NCBI GenBank assembly: GCA_902494945.1
Contig: CABUVF010000063.1
Coordinates: forward strand, 1-11,307
Length of the DNA: 11,307 nucleotides
Reading direction: 5' to 3'
DNA from: an uncultured Collinsella sp.
Lineage (GTDB): Bacteria; Actinomycetota; Coriobacteriia; Coriobacteriales; Coriobacteriaceae
The notes under the pieces are model-generated. The model made no database searches and was not told the origin of the DNA. It was given only the letters and a program-made list of their open reading frames with translations. A program made the translations under genes and the position numbers. Below, piece after piece: positions 1 through 7,900 of this stretch (position 1 is the stretch's first letter; each line of letters starts with the position of its first letter).

Positions 1-335
1 AGCTCGCGCGGCGAGAACGGCTTAATCAGATAGTCGTCGGCGCCGAGCTCAAGACCGATAATACGGTCCTCGATCTCGCCCTTAGCCGTCAGCATGATGA
101 TGGGGACATCCGAGGTATCGCGAATGGTGCGGCAAACGCGCTCGCCGGGGATCTTGGGGAGCATAAGGTCGAGCACGACCAGGTCAAACTGATGCTTCTC
201 GAACTCCTCGATCGCGGACTGGCCGTCGCCGACACCCACAACCCAGTAGCCTTCGCGCTCGAGATAGGCAGCGACGGCGTCACGGATTGCCTTCTCATCC
301 TCGACCAGCAGAATCTTTTTTGCATCTGAAGCCAT
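1..335 (-). CDS. Response regulator, OmpR/PhoB type, receiver domain (3' part beyond window)
   Basis: The visible 111 residues form a complete CheY-like receiver domain, the phospho-accepting half of a two-component regulator in the cytoplasm. The ordered key residues are all present: acidic pair E12/D13 after the first strand (ILLVEDE), phospho-acceptor D56 in VVLDLMLP, T83 in IIMLTAKG, and K105 in DDYLIKPFSPRE. The GADDYLIKPFSPRE ending is typical of the OmpR/PhoB (winged-helix) class, but the DNA-binding domain lies off the left edge, so the subclass is inferred. The ATG at 335 is chosen because an AGGGGGG Shine-Dalgarno lies seven bases upstream. No partner histidine kinase is in view; it would normally follow downstream, outside the window. 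The gene is 153 bp from the end of the lipoprotein gene and on the same strand, with no convincing terminator between. Confidence 0.9.
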   Translation of the reverse strand, partial: MASDAKKILLVEDEKAIRDAVAAYLEREGYWVVGVGDGQSAIEEFEKHQFDLVVLDLMLPKIPGERVCRTIRDTSDVPIIMLTAKGEIEDRIIGLELGADDYLIKPFSPRE

Positions 336-374
336 AACACGGCCCCCCTGTCTCAATCAGCTAAGAACAAGCCC

Positions 375-380
375 ATTTTA
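375..380 (-). promoter_or_regulatory. Candidate -10 box for the response regulator gene
   Basis: On the minus strand the hexamer TAAAAT (5 of 6 to the TATAAT consensus) lies 40 bp upstream of the response regulator ATG. I see no good -35 hexamer 16-18 bp further upstream, so this is a weak call. The rest of 336-488 shows no gene and no convincing terminator hairpin. Confidence 0.28.
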
Positions 381-488
381 ACGCACCTGAGCCAGCCGGA
401 TGCCACTATGACGCGGCAGCTCGGCGGGCGGTACTCACAATTACAACGCGTTTATTCCCCTGTTGGCGCCTTTTTAACCCCTCTAAGC

Positions 489-1700
489 TTAAAGAGAGAA
501 TAGGCGTGCGGTGACCGTCTCGGGTATACCCTGGCTGTTGCGCACCGTGGCGTACGTAAGGAATGAGTCCGATTTTCCCGCCGTAGCTGGATAATCGCCA
601 TACTCCAAAGCGCGGTCGGGCGACAGTAGCGAGCCATAGGTCTTGGCAGAAGTGTCGATGAGAAAATGCGATGACTGTACCTTAACGAGATATTTATTCT
701 TCTTGCCGGCAGCACATGCGAGCGGCTCGCGGGACAGGAAGAGGTACGGCCCTCCCTCATTACCGATATACGTGCCCATGTTGCCCAGGCTGCCCACGCC
801 ACTATAGGTCGCCTCGATAGAAAACACGAAGGTATCGCCCATATATACGGCCTCGAAAGGCGAGACTGACGAGGGAAGGACTAGCTGGGCACGTTTGGTG
901 TTGTTGTCATCGGTCAGATCGATTGCCGTTATGCCGTAGTAGACGCCCTCGTCGTTGCGGACACGCGGCGAGATGGTCAAAATGCCGTCGCTCACGCGCG
1001 GGGCCGACGCAAAGCGGCCCGTCGATTTCCAAATTGTCTCGGCCTTGGATTCATCAAGCGAGCGACGATAGCAAAACGAATCACTACTCGTTTTATTGCC
1101 GCCTGCCGAAGGCATTTTATACCAGATGGCTGATGACCCGAACGCCGTAAACAGCGGCGGATCGTAGTCCTTGCCACCTCGATCGAGCTCAACCACGTCG
1201 CCAGAGAGCGAAGCGCCCGACAGATTTTGAGCGTAGAGCTTCCACGATGAACTGGCAAAGTTCATCTCAACCCACGCAAACACGCCGTCGCCGGCACGGA
1301 CATCGTAAAAAGCATATCCCGTGCCCTCGATAGGATCCTCGATTAATGTGGTAAGCGAGCCATCGCCCAGGTTGAGCACACCGAGTGTGTTGGCGTGCAG
1401 TGCCGATGCGGGCGCCATCATTGCCGCAGCATAGTCACCATCGCAGTAGTACAGCAACGTGCCCAGCGGCAGCGTCCACGATGCCGCCGGCTCAAGATCG
1501 ATGTCAACTGCCTCGTACTCATCAGTGATCGAGACAATCTTCGAATCGTCCTTGATAACCTGCGGCTCGCCAGCGGCATCATCACTGGTGCCTGTTTTTT
1601 TCGAACATCCGGCAAGCACCGTGGCAGCGCTCGCGGCAGCTCCACCGAGCACAAAGCCGCGGCGCGATATTCCGTTCTTGATGTGGTCGGCGATACCCAT
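489..1700 (-). CDS. Tat-exported lipoprotein of unknown function, probably beta-propeller-like
   Basis: 403 residues. The N-terminus carries a twin-arginine signal (SRRGFVLG, R13-R14), a short hydrophobic stretch (about 17-30) and a lipobox LAGC with C32 as the predicted lipidated cysteine. The protein should therefore be exported folded by Tat and tethered to the outer face of the membrane. A polar linker (33-55) leads to a body of repeated short beta-strand units, each with aromatic residues followed by a polar turn (for example near 138-160, 188-200, 238-262, 288-300 and 378-390). That spacing suggests a beta-propeller but I recognise no named family. It begins on the last base of the TSCPD gene (TAATG, 1-nt overlap), so the two are co-translated. 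No catalytic motif is visible. Known for the class: Tat lipoproteins often bind cofactors or partners that need cytoplasmic folding; nothing here says which. Confidence 0.85.
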   Translation of the reverse strand: MGIADHIKNGISRRGFVLGGAAASAATVLAGCSKKTGTSDDAAGEPQVIKDDSKIVSITDEYEAVDIDLEPAASWTLPLGTLLYYCDGDYAAAMMAPASALHANTLGVLNLGDGSLTTLIEDPIEGTGYAFYDVRAGDGVFAWVEMNFASSSWKLYAQNLSGASLSGDVVELDRGGKDYDPPLFTAFGSSAIWYKMPSAGGNKTSSDSFCYRRSLDESKAETIWKSTGRFASAPRVSDGILTISPRVRNDEGVYYGITAIDLTDDNNTKRAQLVLPSSVSPFEAVYMGDTFVFSIEATYSGVGSLGNMGTYIGNEGGPYLFLSREPLACAAGKKNKYLVKVQSSHFLIDTSAKTYGSLLSPDRALEYGDYPATAGKSDSFLTYATVRNSQGIPETVTARLFSL

Positions 1701-1963
1701 TAGGCGATCTCGGCGCGAGCGGCCTCGATAGCGCGCGTAAGCTGATCAGCGCAAGAGGTCTTCTTCATGCCGCAGGTATTGCCGGCAAGAACCTCGATCA
1801 CACGGTCGGCAGGAGCGCCCTCGACCAGTTTGGAGATGGCCTTGAGGTTGCCATCGCAGCCGCCGGTAAACTCAACGCCCAGCACCTTGCTGCCATCGTC
1901 AGAGAGATTGAGGTGAATATTGCGAGAGCATACACCCTGCGGCTTGTAATCAAACGAAATCAT
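1700..1963 (-). CDS. TSCPD-domain protein, TIGR03905-like, unknown function
   Basis: An 87-residue protein that is essentially one TSCPD domain, the small module also found at the C-terminus of B12-dependent ribonucleotide reductases. Matching features are the N-terminal strands, the GGCDGNLKAI segment (C36), the NTCGMKKTSCADQL segment (C64 and C70) and the closing alanine-rich helix. C12 is a fourth cysteine. Length and layout fit the stand-alone TIGR03905 family, whose role is unknown; metal or nucleotide binding would be a guess from the cysteines alone. Start ATG at 1963 follows a GAGAGGGGA ribosome-binding site at good spacing. Its stop overlaps the lipoprotein ATG by one base. It lies 112 bp downstream of the diguanylate cyclase, far enough for its own promoter. 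Confidence 0.88.
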   Translation of the reverse strand: MISFDYKPQGVCSRNIHLNLSDDGSKVLGVEFTGGCDGNLKAISKLVEGAPADRVIEVLAGNTCGMKKTSCADQLTRAIEAARAEIA

Positions 1964-1997
1964 GCGATCCCCTCTCAGAATGTTATTCGAGACGTCT

Positions 1998-2003
1998 ATT
2001 ATC
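1998..2003 (-). promoter_or_regulatory. Candidate -10 box upstream of the TSCPD/lipoprotein pair
   Basis: GATAAT (5 of 6 to consensus) on the minus strand, 35 bp upstream of the TSCPD start codon and directly beside the 8-bp palindrome AGACGTCT (1990-1997). No good -35 is seen at the normal distance. A second GATAAT lies further upstream near 2025. The 112-bp gap 1964-2075 holds no obvious terminator, so read-through from the diguanylate cyclase gene is possible too. Confidence 0.25.
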
Positions 2004-2075
2004 CCCGCCTGGGCCGACTTATTATCGCAAGCACCGATTCAACATCCTACGATGCATGGACTCGCGGGGGCAAGA

Positions 2076-3875
2076 TTAGCAGTCCGCACCCTGTGCGTGG
2101 ACCGTGCGCTTCTCCCGATACATATTGTGGTCGGCGACACGATATACATCGGCCAGCGTATTTCCAGCCGTCTCGACGGTCGCCACGCCAATCGATGCGC
2201 TGACCGTCAGGGCCTCATCGCTTACCGCGGCAAGACCGAGACGAAGATCCTGTTCCAGCCCGAGCGCAGACTCGTTGTCAGTATGGGGGCAAACCAGCAA
2301 AAACTCGTCGCCGCCAAGGCGCATCGGCAGATAATCCGCACCAGCCACCCGCCGCAGCACGGACGCCGTCCGTCGCAGCAGTTCATCCCCCATCTCGTGA
2401 CCATAGATGTCGTTGGTCCGCTTGAGATAATTGCAGTCCAACATAATCACGCTCACGGGCAAGTCCTCGTTTACCAGGCTATCTCCGCGCGATTCAAGAT
2501 AGTTGCGGTTGCGAAGCCCCGTCAGTTTGTCTTGATATGACAGCTCCTCGGCATGCTTGACCATCGATATGTTGTGCGTCGCCACGACGACCGACTCCAG
2601 CCGGCCTTGCTCATCGCGATGCTGGGGGACAACCTGTAGCGAGTACCAAGCGCCTCGACAATCTCGCACCTCGGCAGCCAAGTACGGTACGCCCTCCATA
2701 CGTTCACGAAGCGAACTTATATCTACGAGTCCCACAACCGCTTCGCGGCTTTCGGGGCTCACGATATCCCGGCAGACCGTGTCCATAAAGTCATATGCCT
2801 CGCTGTGCTCGGCAAATATCTTCGCTATCGCCGGCGACATATTGATCCCCTCGATCTCGAGGGTGTCGAGATGCAAAAGGAAGGTCGAATCGTAGATGGC
2901 GCTTATGGCATTGATAATGCCGAGCTGTTTATCCTTTTCGACCAAATTGCGGTGGTCAACGATATTTCGAGCCAACAGCACCACGACCCAAAACGCAAGA
3001 CACACCAAGACGCCGACGGCGACAAATGAAATCCTGTCAGACATGACCTCAGATTTGGGATATAGCGCAAACAGGCGGTAGTCCTTATATGCCGCACGCA
3101 CGGCATACCATTCGTCTCCTCGATATTCGATGCGCGTCAGGCCGTCGTCTTTCCACTCAACTCCTACGCTGGTGAGGAGTCGGGCGAGCGACACGTCAGC
3201 ATCGGCACTGTTGGATGAGACAATCTCCGCATCCTCCATAACAAGCACCGTGGGACCCTGGTGGAAGGTACTGTTCGAAAGCACGTCGGCTATGGCATAT
3301 GAATAGTCGTCCGCCGTATCGGAAACAAGTGAGCGGTATGCCAGGGCAACGCCGTCGCCATACGGAACAGCACAGACGGCAAAAACGACACCACGGCGCT
3401 CATCGACAGTTGAGTAGGTCACTTTGGAACCTTGATACATCGATGCGACCGGCGAACAGGCCAACTCATCTCGCCACAACATGAGCGGATCGCGACCATC
3501 GATGTCGTAGTGGGCAGCCATATGGCCATCGGAGTCCATGACCATCAGCCCCGAAAGGTTCTCGGCATGGACAAATTGCTCGATAAGATCGTCGTTAACC
3601 TCAACGCGATCAGAGGACAGGAACGTCGCAAACGATTCGACCGCGGCGAGCAAATCGTGCGTCGCCTCGGTTTTTCTCCCCTGTTCGTAGCGGTCATATT
3701 TTTCGCAAGCGTTCTCCAAAAACACCATGGTTTCTTGGCCAAACCCAAGCGTTTTTTCGAGGCAGCGATGGGTTCCAACCGTATACAACAGGCCCAACAA
3801 GACGGCGCTGACAATAACGCTGGCAGCTATGACGTTCAGAGTCTTTCGACTCAAGCGGTGCTCATCAGTTGTCAT
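2076..3875 (-). CDS. Membrane diguanylate cyclase (extracellular sensor, PAS-like, GGDEF)
   Basis: 599 residues, predicted to condense two GTP to c-di-GMP at the inner face of the membrane. Domain order: cytoplasmic N-tail, transmembrane helix about 14-33, a roughly 250-residue extracytoplasmic sensor (34-282, dCache-like in size but not assigned), transmembrane helix about 283-302, a PAS-like domain (about 315-440), and the GGDEF domain (443-592). The active site looks intact: metal-binding D480, the NDIYGHEMGD substrate/helix segment (489-497) and the canonical signature GGDEF at 521-525. The product-inhibition motif RxxD, expected five residues before GGDEF, is absent. The ATG at 3875 lies inside the upstream gene's stop (ATGA overlap) and has a strong AAGGAGG site six bases ahead, so it is translationally coupled to the solute-binding protein. 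That suggests the two act together, sensing a bound ligand outside and signalling inside. Confidence 0.93.
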   Translation of the reverse strand: MTTDEHRLSRKTLNVIAASVIVSAVLLGLLYTVGTHRCLEKTLGFGQETMVFLENACEKYDRYEQGRKTEATHDLLAAVESFATFLSSDRVEVNDDLIEQFVHAENLSGLMVMDSDGHMAAHYDIDGRDPLMLWRDELACSPVASMYQGSKVTYSTVDERRGVVFAVCAVPYGDGVALAYRSLVSDTADDYSYAIADVLSNSTFHQGPTVLVMEDAEIVSSNSADADVSLARLLTSVGVEWKDDGLTRIEYRGDEWYAVRAAYKDYRLFALYPKSEVMSDRISFVAVGVLVCLAFWVVVLLARNIVDHRNLVEKDKQLGIINAISAIYDSTFLLHLDTLEIEGINMSPAIAKIFAEHSEAYDFMDTVCRDIVSPESREAVVGLVDISSLRERMEGVPYLAAEVRDCRGAWYSLQVVPQHRDEQGRLESVVVATHNISMVKHAEELSYQDKLTGLRNRNYLESRGDSLVNEDLPVSVIMLDCNYLKRTNDIYGHEMGDELLRRTASVLRRVAGADYLPMRLGGDEFLLVCPHTDNESALGLEQDLRLGLAAVSDEALTVSASIGVATVETAGNTLADVYRVADHNMYREKRTVHAQGADC

Positions 3876-4708
3876 GAATTTCCTCCTTGCCCGCCCGTCG
3901 TCGCTCCTGTCTTGTAATTGCCCACAATACGGTCAATCGTGCCATCTCGATCCATATCGAACAGCGCGGTATTGAGATCCTTTACGACCGATCCTTCATA
4001 GCTGTCATCAAACGCGACGCCCAGGTCAACCGTCATAACATTGTCGGCAAACACACGGTAAACGCCGGGATACTGAGCAACGAGTCGGTCAAGCGACTGG
4101 ACATCCGCCATCCAGCAGTCAACGTACCCTTTGACTAGAGCGGCTTTGCAGAGTTCGGCAGAGCCATATGATTTGATTTGAACGTCCGACGAGACCCCCA
4201 GATCCCCCGCAAGCAATCGGCGTTCACTCACCGAACCCGCAATCACCGCAATGGTCTTACTTCCATCGAGATGTGCCAAGGACTTGATGCCACTCGTTTT
4301 CTTGGCGGCAACCGAGACCGTCACGGTTAGATACGGCTCGGTCCAGTAATACTTATCCTCGCGATAACAGGGAGAATAGTCACACCACAGGCAATCGATA
4401 TCACCGTTTTTGAGCAGCCGGTCGCGATCGTTCCAGTCAATATCGACAAACTGTGGCTTGAGCCCCGCACGCTTGCAGGCCTCGCGGGCGATGTCGATAT
4501 CGATACCGGCGTAATCGCCCGTGGTATCGACATACACATAGGGGTCGTTATCCGTAACGCCGATTTTGAGCACCGGGAGATCTCTATCGGCTTCATTCGA
4601 GGAGGAAGAACTGCTTCGAACGGTATACGTCAGGGCGCCCGCACAGACGGCAACAAGGAGTATGAGCGTAAACGAGACGATGGTGGCCCGCTTGATGCGT
4701 CTGGGCAC
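3872..4708 (-). CDS. Membrane-anchored solute-binding protein, family 3 (SBP_bac_3)
   Basis: 278 residues from the GTG at 4708. A basic N-tail (PRRIKR) and one hydrophobic segment (about 9-28) form an uncleaved anchor or signal peptide; VAVC is not a good lipobox. A serine linker leads to a family-3 periplasmic-binding fold (about 46-268). Recognisable landmarks are LKIGVTDNDPY, GDYAGIDIDIAREACKRAG, the GDIDCLWCDYSPCYRE segment in place of the usual GxxD...R ligand loop, and WTEPYL. This fold usually binds amino acids or similar small polar solutes. No ABC permease or ATPase gene is adjacent; the partner is the coupled diguanylate cyclase. The frame stays open up to a TTG at 4801, but that lies inside a terminator hairpin. 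ATG 4744 is possible (290 residues) but lacks a ribosome-binding site and overlaps a putative -10 box. GTG 4708 follows AAAGGGGG and gives a sensible signal, so I chose it. Confidence 0.85.
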   Translation of the reverse strand: MPRRIKRATIVSFTLILLVAVCAGALTYTVRSSSSSSNEADRDLPVLKIGVTDNDPYVYVDTTGDYAGIDIDIAREACKRAGLKPQFVDIDWNDRDRLLKNGDIDCLWCDYSPCYREDKYYWTEPYLTVTVSVAAKKTSGIKSLAHLDGSKTIAVIAGSVSERRLLAGDLGVSSDVQIKSYGSAELCKAALVKGYVDCWMADVQSLDRLVAQYPGVYRVFADNVMTVDLGVAFDDSYEGSVVKDLNTALFDMDRDGTIDRIVGNYKTGATTGGQGGNS

Positions 4709-4742
4709 GTGCCCCCTTTCATCGAAACAGCAGTCGGAGTTC

Positions 4743-4748
4743 ATTTTA
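4743..4748 (-). promoter_or_regulatory. Candidate -10 box for the SBP/diguanylate cyclase operon
   Basis: TAAAAT (5 of 6) on the minus strand, just after the terminator at 4806-4773. A poor -35 (CTGTCG, 3 of 6) sits 17 bp upstream. Transcription would begin near 4736, leaving a leader of about 28 nt with the AAAGGGGG site before GTG 4708. If this promoter is real it excludes the ATG at 4744 as a start. Confidence 0.33.
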
Positions 4749-4772
4749 TTACCCGGGCGCATGGGCGACAGT

Positions 4773-4806
4773 AAAAAAAGCGCCTCGCCCAAGACGGGCA
4801 AGGCGC
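4773..4806 (-). terminator. Intrinsic terminator, second of two behind the surface-protein gene
   Basis: Hairpin arms 4780-4790 and 4796-4806 pair over 11 positions around a 5-nt loop. On the minus-strand RNA the single imperfect pair is a G-U wobble, whereas on the plus strand it would be a C-A mismatch. Seven Us follow (4779-4773). Orientation therefore points to the minus strand, insulating the SBP operon from upstream transcription. Confidence 0.87.
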
Positions 4807-4900
4807 CAAAGGTTGAAATGCATCCGCAAGCGGTCGAATTAGGTTAACCCTACTCGAAGCTCAGCTGCTCCAGACACACGGGATAAAGCCTGTAACGGAA

Positions 4901-4936
4901 AAGCCCCGTTGGTAAGACGAGTTACCAACGGGGCTT
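4901..4936 (-). terminator. Intrinsic terminator of the surface-protein gene
   Basis: Perfect 15-bp stem (arms 4901-4915 and 4922-4936) with a 6-nt loop and a short U run on the minus strand, 35 bp past the surface-protein stop. The arm AAGCCCCGTTGGTAA recurs almost unchanged in the purB terminator at 10052-10086. A further small inverted repeat, CGAGCG/CGCTCG (4959-4964 and 4976-4981), straddles the stop codon. Confidence 0.9.
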
Positions 4937-4971
4937 GGACTGGGCAGTCGTACTTAAACGAGCGGGGTACC

Positions 4972-7900
4972 TTAACGCTCGAAACGTTTACGCATAAGAG
5001 CGAAGGTGATCAGCGCAACGCCCGCGACAGTAGCAATAAAGGCGACGGCAGGGGCCTGATCGCCCGTATTGGCGAGCGCACCCTTAGTAGTCTTAGTAGA
5101 CTTTTTGGTCACCTTGGTCGTCGTCTGCTGACCAGGCTGGGACGGCGTCACGGGCTGCGTAGGCTGAGCCGGCTCCCCATTGGCCTCCTCGCCCGTCACC
5201 ACGTACGTCGAGAAGTGGCTCGTGCGGAAGCAGAGGTAGTCCCCCTCGATCCACGTATCCATAGCCTGGGTGGAACCATCCTCAGCAACGTAGAGCACCT
5301 TGAGATTGGTGAGCGCCTTCATGGCGGCAGTCATCTTGACACGGACGATGAAGGACATGCCATCGAAGTCCTCGATAACCTCGCCATTCTTGAGAAGCTT
5401 GATATCGAGCTTCTCGGCAACCTTGGAAGCCCCCTGCTCAAGGCCGGAAATCGTAGCATTGGCGGCGTCGGTAAGATTTGTCGGTTCCTCGACCACAAGA
5501 GAGATGCTGTTGTTCTGGGCAATGCCGGCAGCGACATTGTTCTCGGCGCTTACGCTAACGTCCGTTCCGTTGCTACCCGCAACGCCCGCAATGGTCTTTG
5601 CCGCTACGGTAACGGCGCAGGTCGCGGTTTTGTCGCCACAGGTGGCGGTAATCGTAACGGTGCCGGCCTTAAGCGGCGTCACGACGCCGTCTTTAACCGT
5701 AGCGATCGACGAATCGCTGGAGGTCCAGCTCACGGTCGCATCGTCTGCATCTGCAGGAGTCACCGTTGCGGAGAGCTTTGCGGAGGCGTCGCCTACGGTA
5801 AAGGAAAGGTTCGTCTTGTTGAGCTCAACCTTCTGGGCGGGATTGGTCACGCTCACCGAAACGGTCTGGGAGAGCGACCCCGCGGTGATGACGAATGAAC
5901 CGGAACCAGTCTTGAGGGCAGTGACGGTGTAGGAGCCATCGCCGTTGTCGACAACCTTAAATGCCTTCGAGGCACCCGTGTCATCCAGAGCGAGCTTGGT
6001 CTCGTCGACCTCACCTGCCAGGGCTCCGGCAAGAGAGGCTTTTACGGTACCTTCTTCACCCTTCGCAAGGTTGAGGGAGGACTGATCGATTGTAAGACTC
6101 GTTGCGGGATTAGAGACGGTCACCGCGCAATCCTGAGAATAGGTGCCATCTTCGGTCGAAGCAGTGATGGTCGCGGCGCCCTTGGAAACAGACGTCACTT
6201 TGCCGGTTTGATCGACCGTAGCGACGCTCTCGTTACTGGACTTCCAGACAACCGTCTGGTCAGCCTCCGCGGGAACGACCGTTGCCTTAAGCTGCTCGGT
6301 TGCAGCGCCCGCAAGCGTGACCTTCTGCTTATCGAGTGTGATACCCGTTGCAGGTTGAATAACCGTCACCTTGCACGTGGCGCTATACTCGCCGTCCTCA
6401 GTGGTAACGGTGATCGTGGCAGCACCGGCCTTGACCGGGGTCACGACGCCGTCCGCAACCGTGGCGACCTCTGGGTCGCTCGAAGACCAGGACACATTCT
6501 TATTCGTTGCATTGTTGGGCTCAACCGTTGCGGTCAACGTCGAGGGCTCACCGCCCACAGCAAGCTTAAGATTCGACGCGCTGAGGCTGACGCCCGAGAC
6601 CTTTACGACCGGAGTGGTTACCGTAATTGTATCCGTGGTTGCAGAGACCCCATCAACCGTTGCCGTGATCGTGGCATCACCGTCACCGACAGCGGTAACA
6701 AGACCGTTGCCATCGACGGTAAGGACGCTCTCGTTAGAAGAGGACCAGACAACCTTACTGGCCTTATCGTCAGGGGAAACCTTTGCCTTCAACTGCTGAG
6801 TCGTGCCCTTGTCCATAGATGTTGAGTAACCATCCGCAATGGAAACCGTCGTTTTTGCAGGTTCCTCGCCAGGCTTGACGACATGAACGGTCATCGTGTC
6901 ACAGAGACGACCACCCAAGTACATTGAAACCGTTGCATCGCCGTAACTATGAGGCACTAAATACCCCAAGTAACTGCCACCATTAAACATCGGTCCTTTT
7001 ACCTCGAGGACATCGGGATTATCTGAAGTGAAAGAATACTTTGCGCCGGCATAGGAGTCCATCAATTCCTCAGCGCTTTTGCTCAGCACGCCCTTTGGAT
7101 ATTCAAACCCCCTGTCACATTCCAGCCAAAGCCAATCTTTGGATATACTATCTGAACTGACCTCACAGGGAAATGTATAATCGCTCGACACAAACTTAGC
7201 CTTCGAAAGGCTCACTTCCGCAGGGTCGACAACCTCTATCTCAAAGGGATGGTCATTGCCAAGGCCGTCACGAGCATGAGCCTTAACGGTGCCAGGCTTT
7301 ATTGCCTTAAACGAGTTTTCACCATCGATAAGCTCAACAACATCGCTGCTTTCTAGAGAATAGGTTACAGAGCTAACGAGCGCATCCCAATGTGCACGCT
7401 GGCATGCCTTCAGTGCTTCATTTGGGGAAACGTTGAGAATGGCAGTCAGATAATAGCTGTCCCCAACCAGCATCTTTTGCTTTTTGTTCCCACGCTCATT
7501 GAATCCAGGCTCCTGATTCTCGGTTACAACATCACATAGCTTCTTCGTCTCGGTCTCGCCGTTGCAATAGTCGACAAGAACCTTGGCCTCTTTTGCATCT
7601 TTCGACAACGCCTCGAGTTGCAAAGAAGCGCTTAGCTCAGAAGTTCCATATGAATAATAATTCGAATTCACCCTTGCCTGAACTTTGGAATCCTTTGAGG
7701 GATCTTCCTTTATTTCAAAATATGTAGCCGCACGGGTCTCGTCCTTGGGGCGAACGTAAACTGTCCCCTCTAGCAATGCATAGTGCGTGTTCCCGCATTT
7801 TTGCGGACAATCATCCGTGTAACCCAGCGTTGCAGTCGTTGTCATCGCACCGGATTGGTCATAGGATACGAAACTCACCTTAATTGGATTGACATTAGCC

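Noticed and set aside
4709..4801. TTG 4801 as the start of the solute-binding protein.
   Set aside because: It lies inside the terminator hairpin and would add a nonsensical segment before the signal; GTG 4708 fits better.
4807..4900. A tRNA or riboswitch between the two terminators.
   Set aside because: No cloverleaf arms, no T-loop consensus, and no riboswitch core that I recognise.
4909..6825. Long open frames on the plus strand opposite the BIG2 repeats.
   Set aside because: They follow the repeat periodicity and high GC of the real gene, lack ribosome-binding sites and resemble no family.
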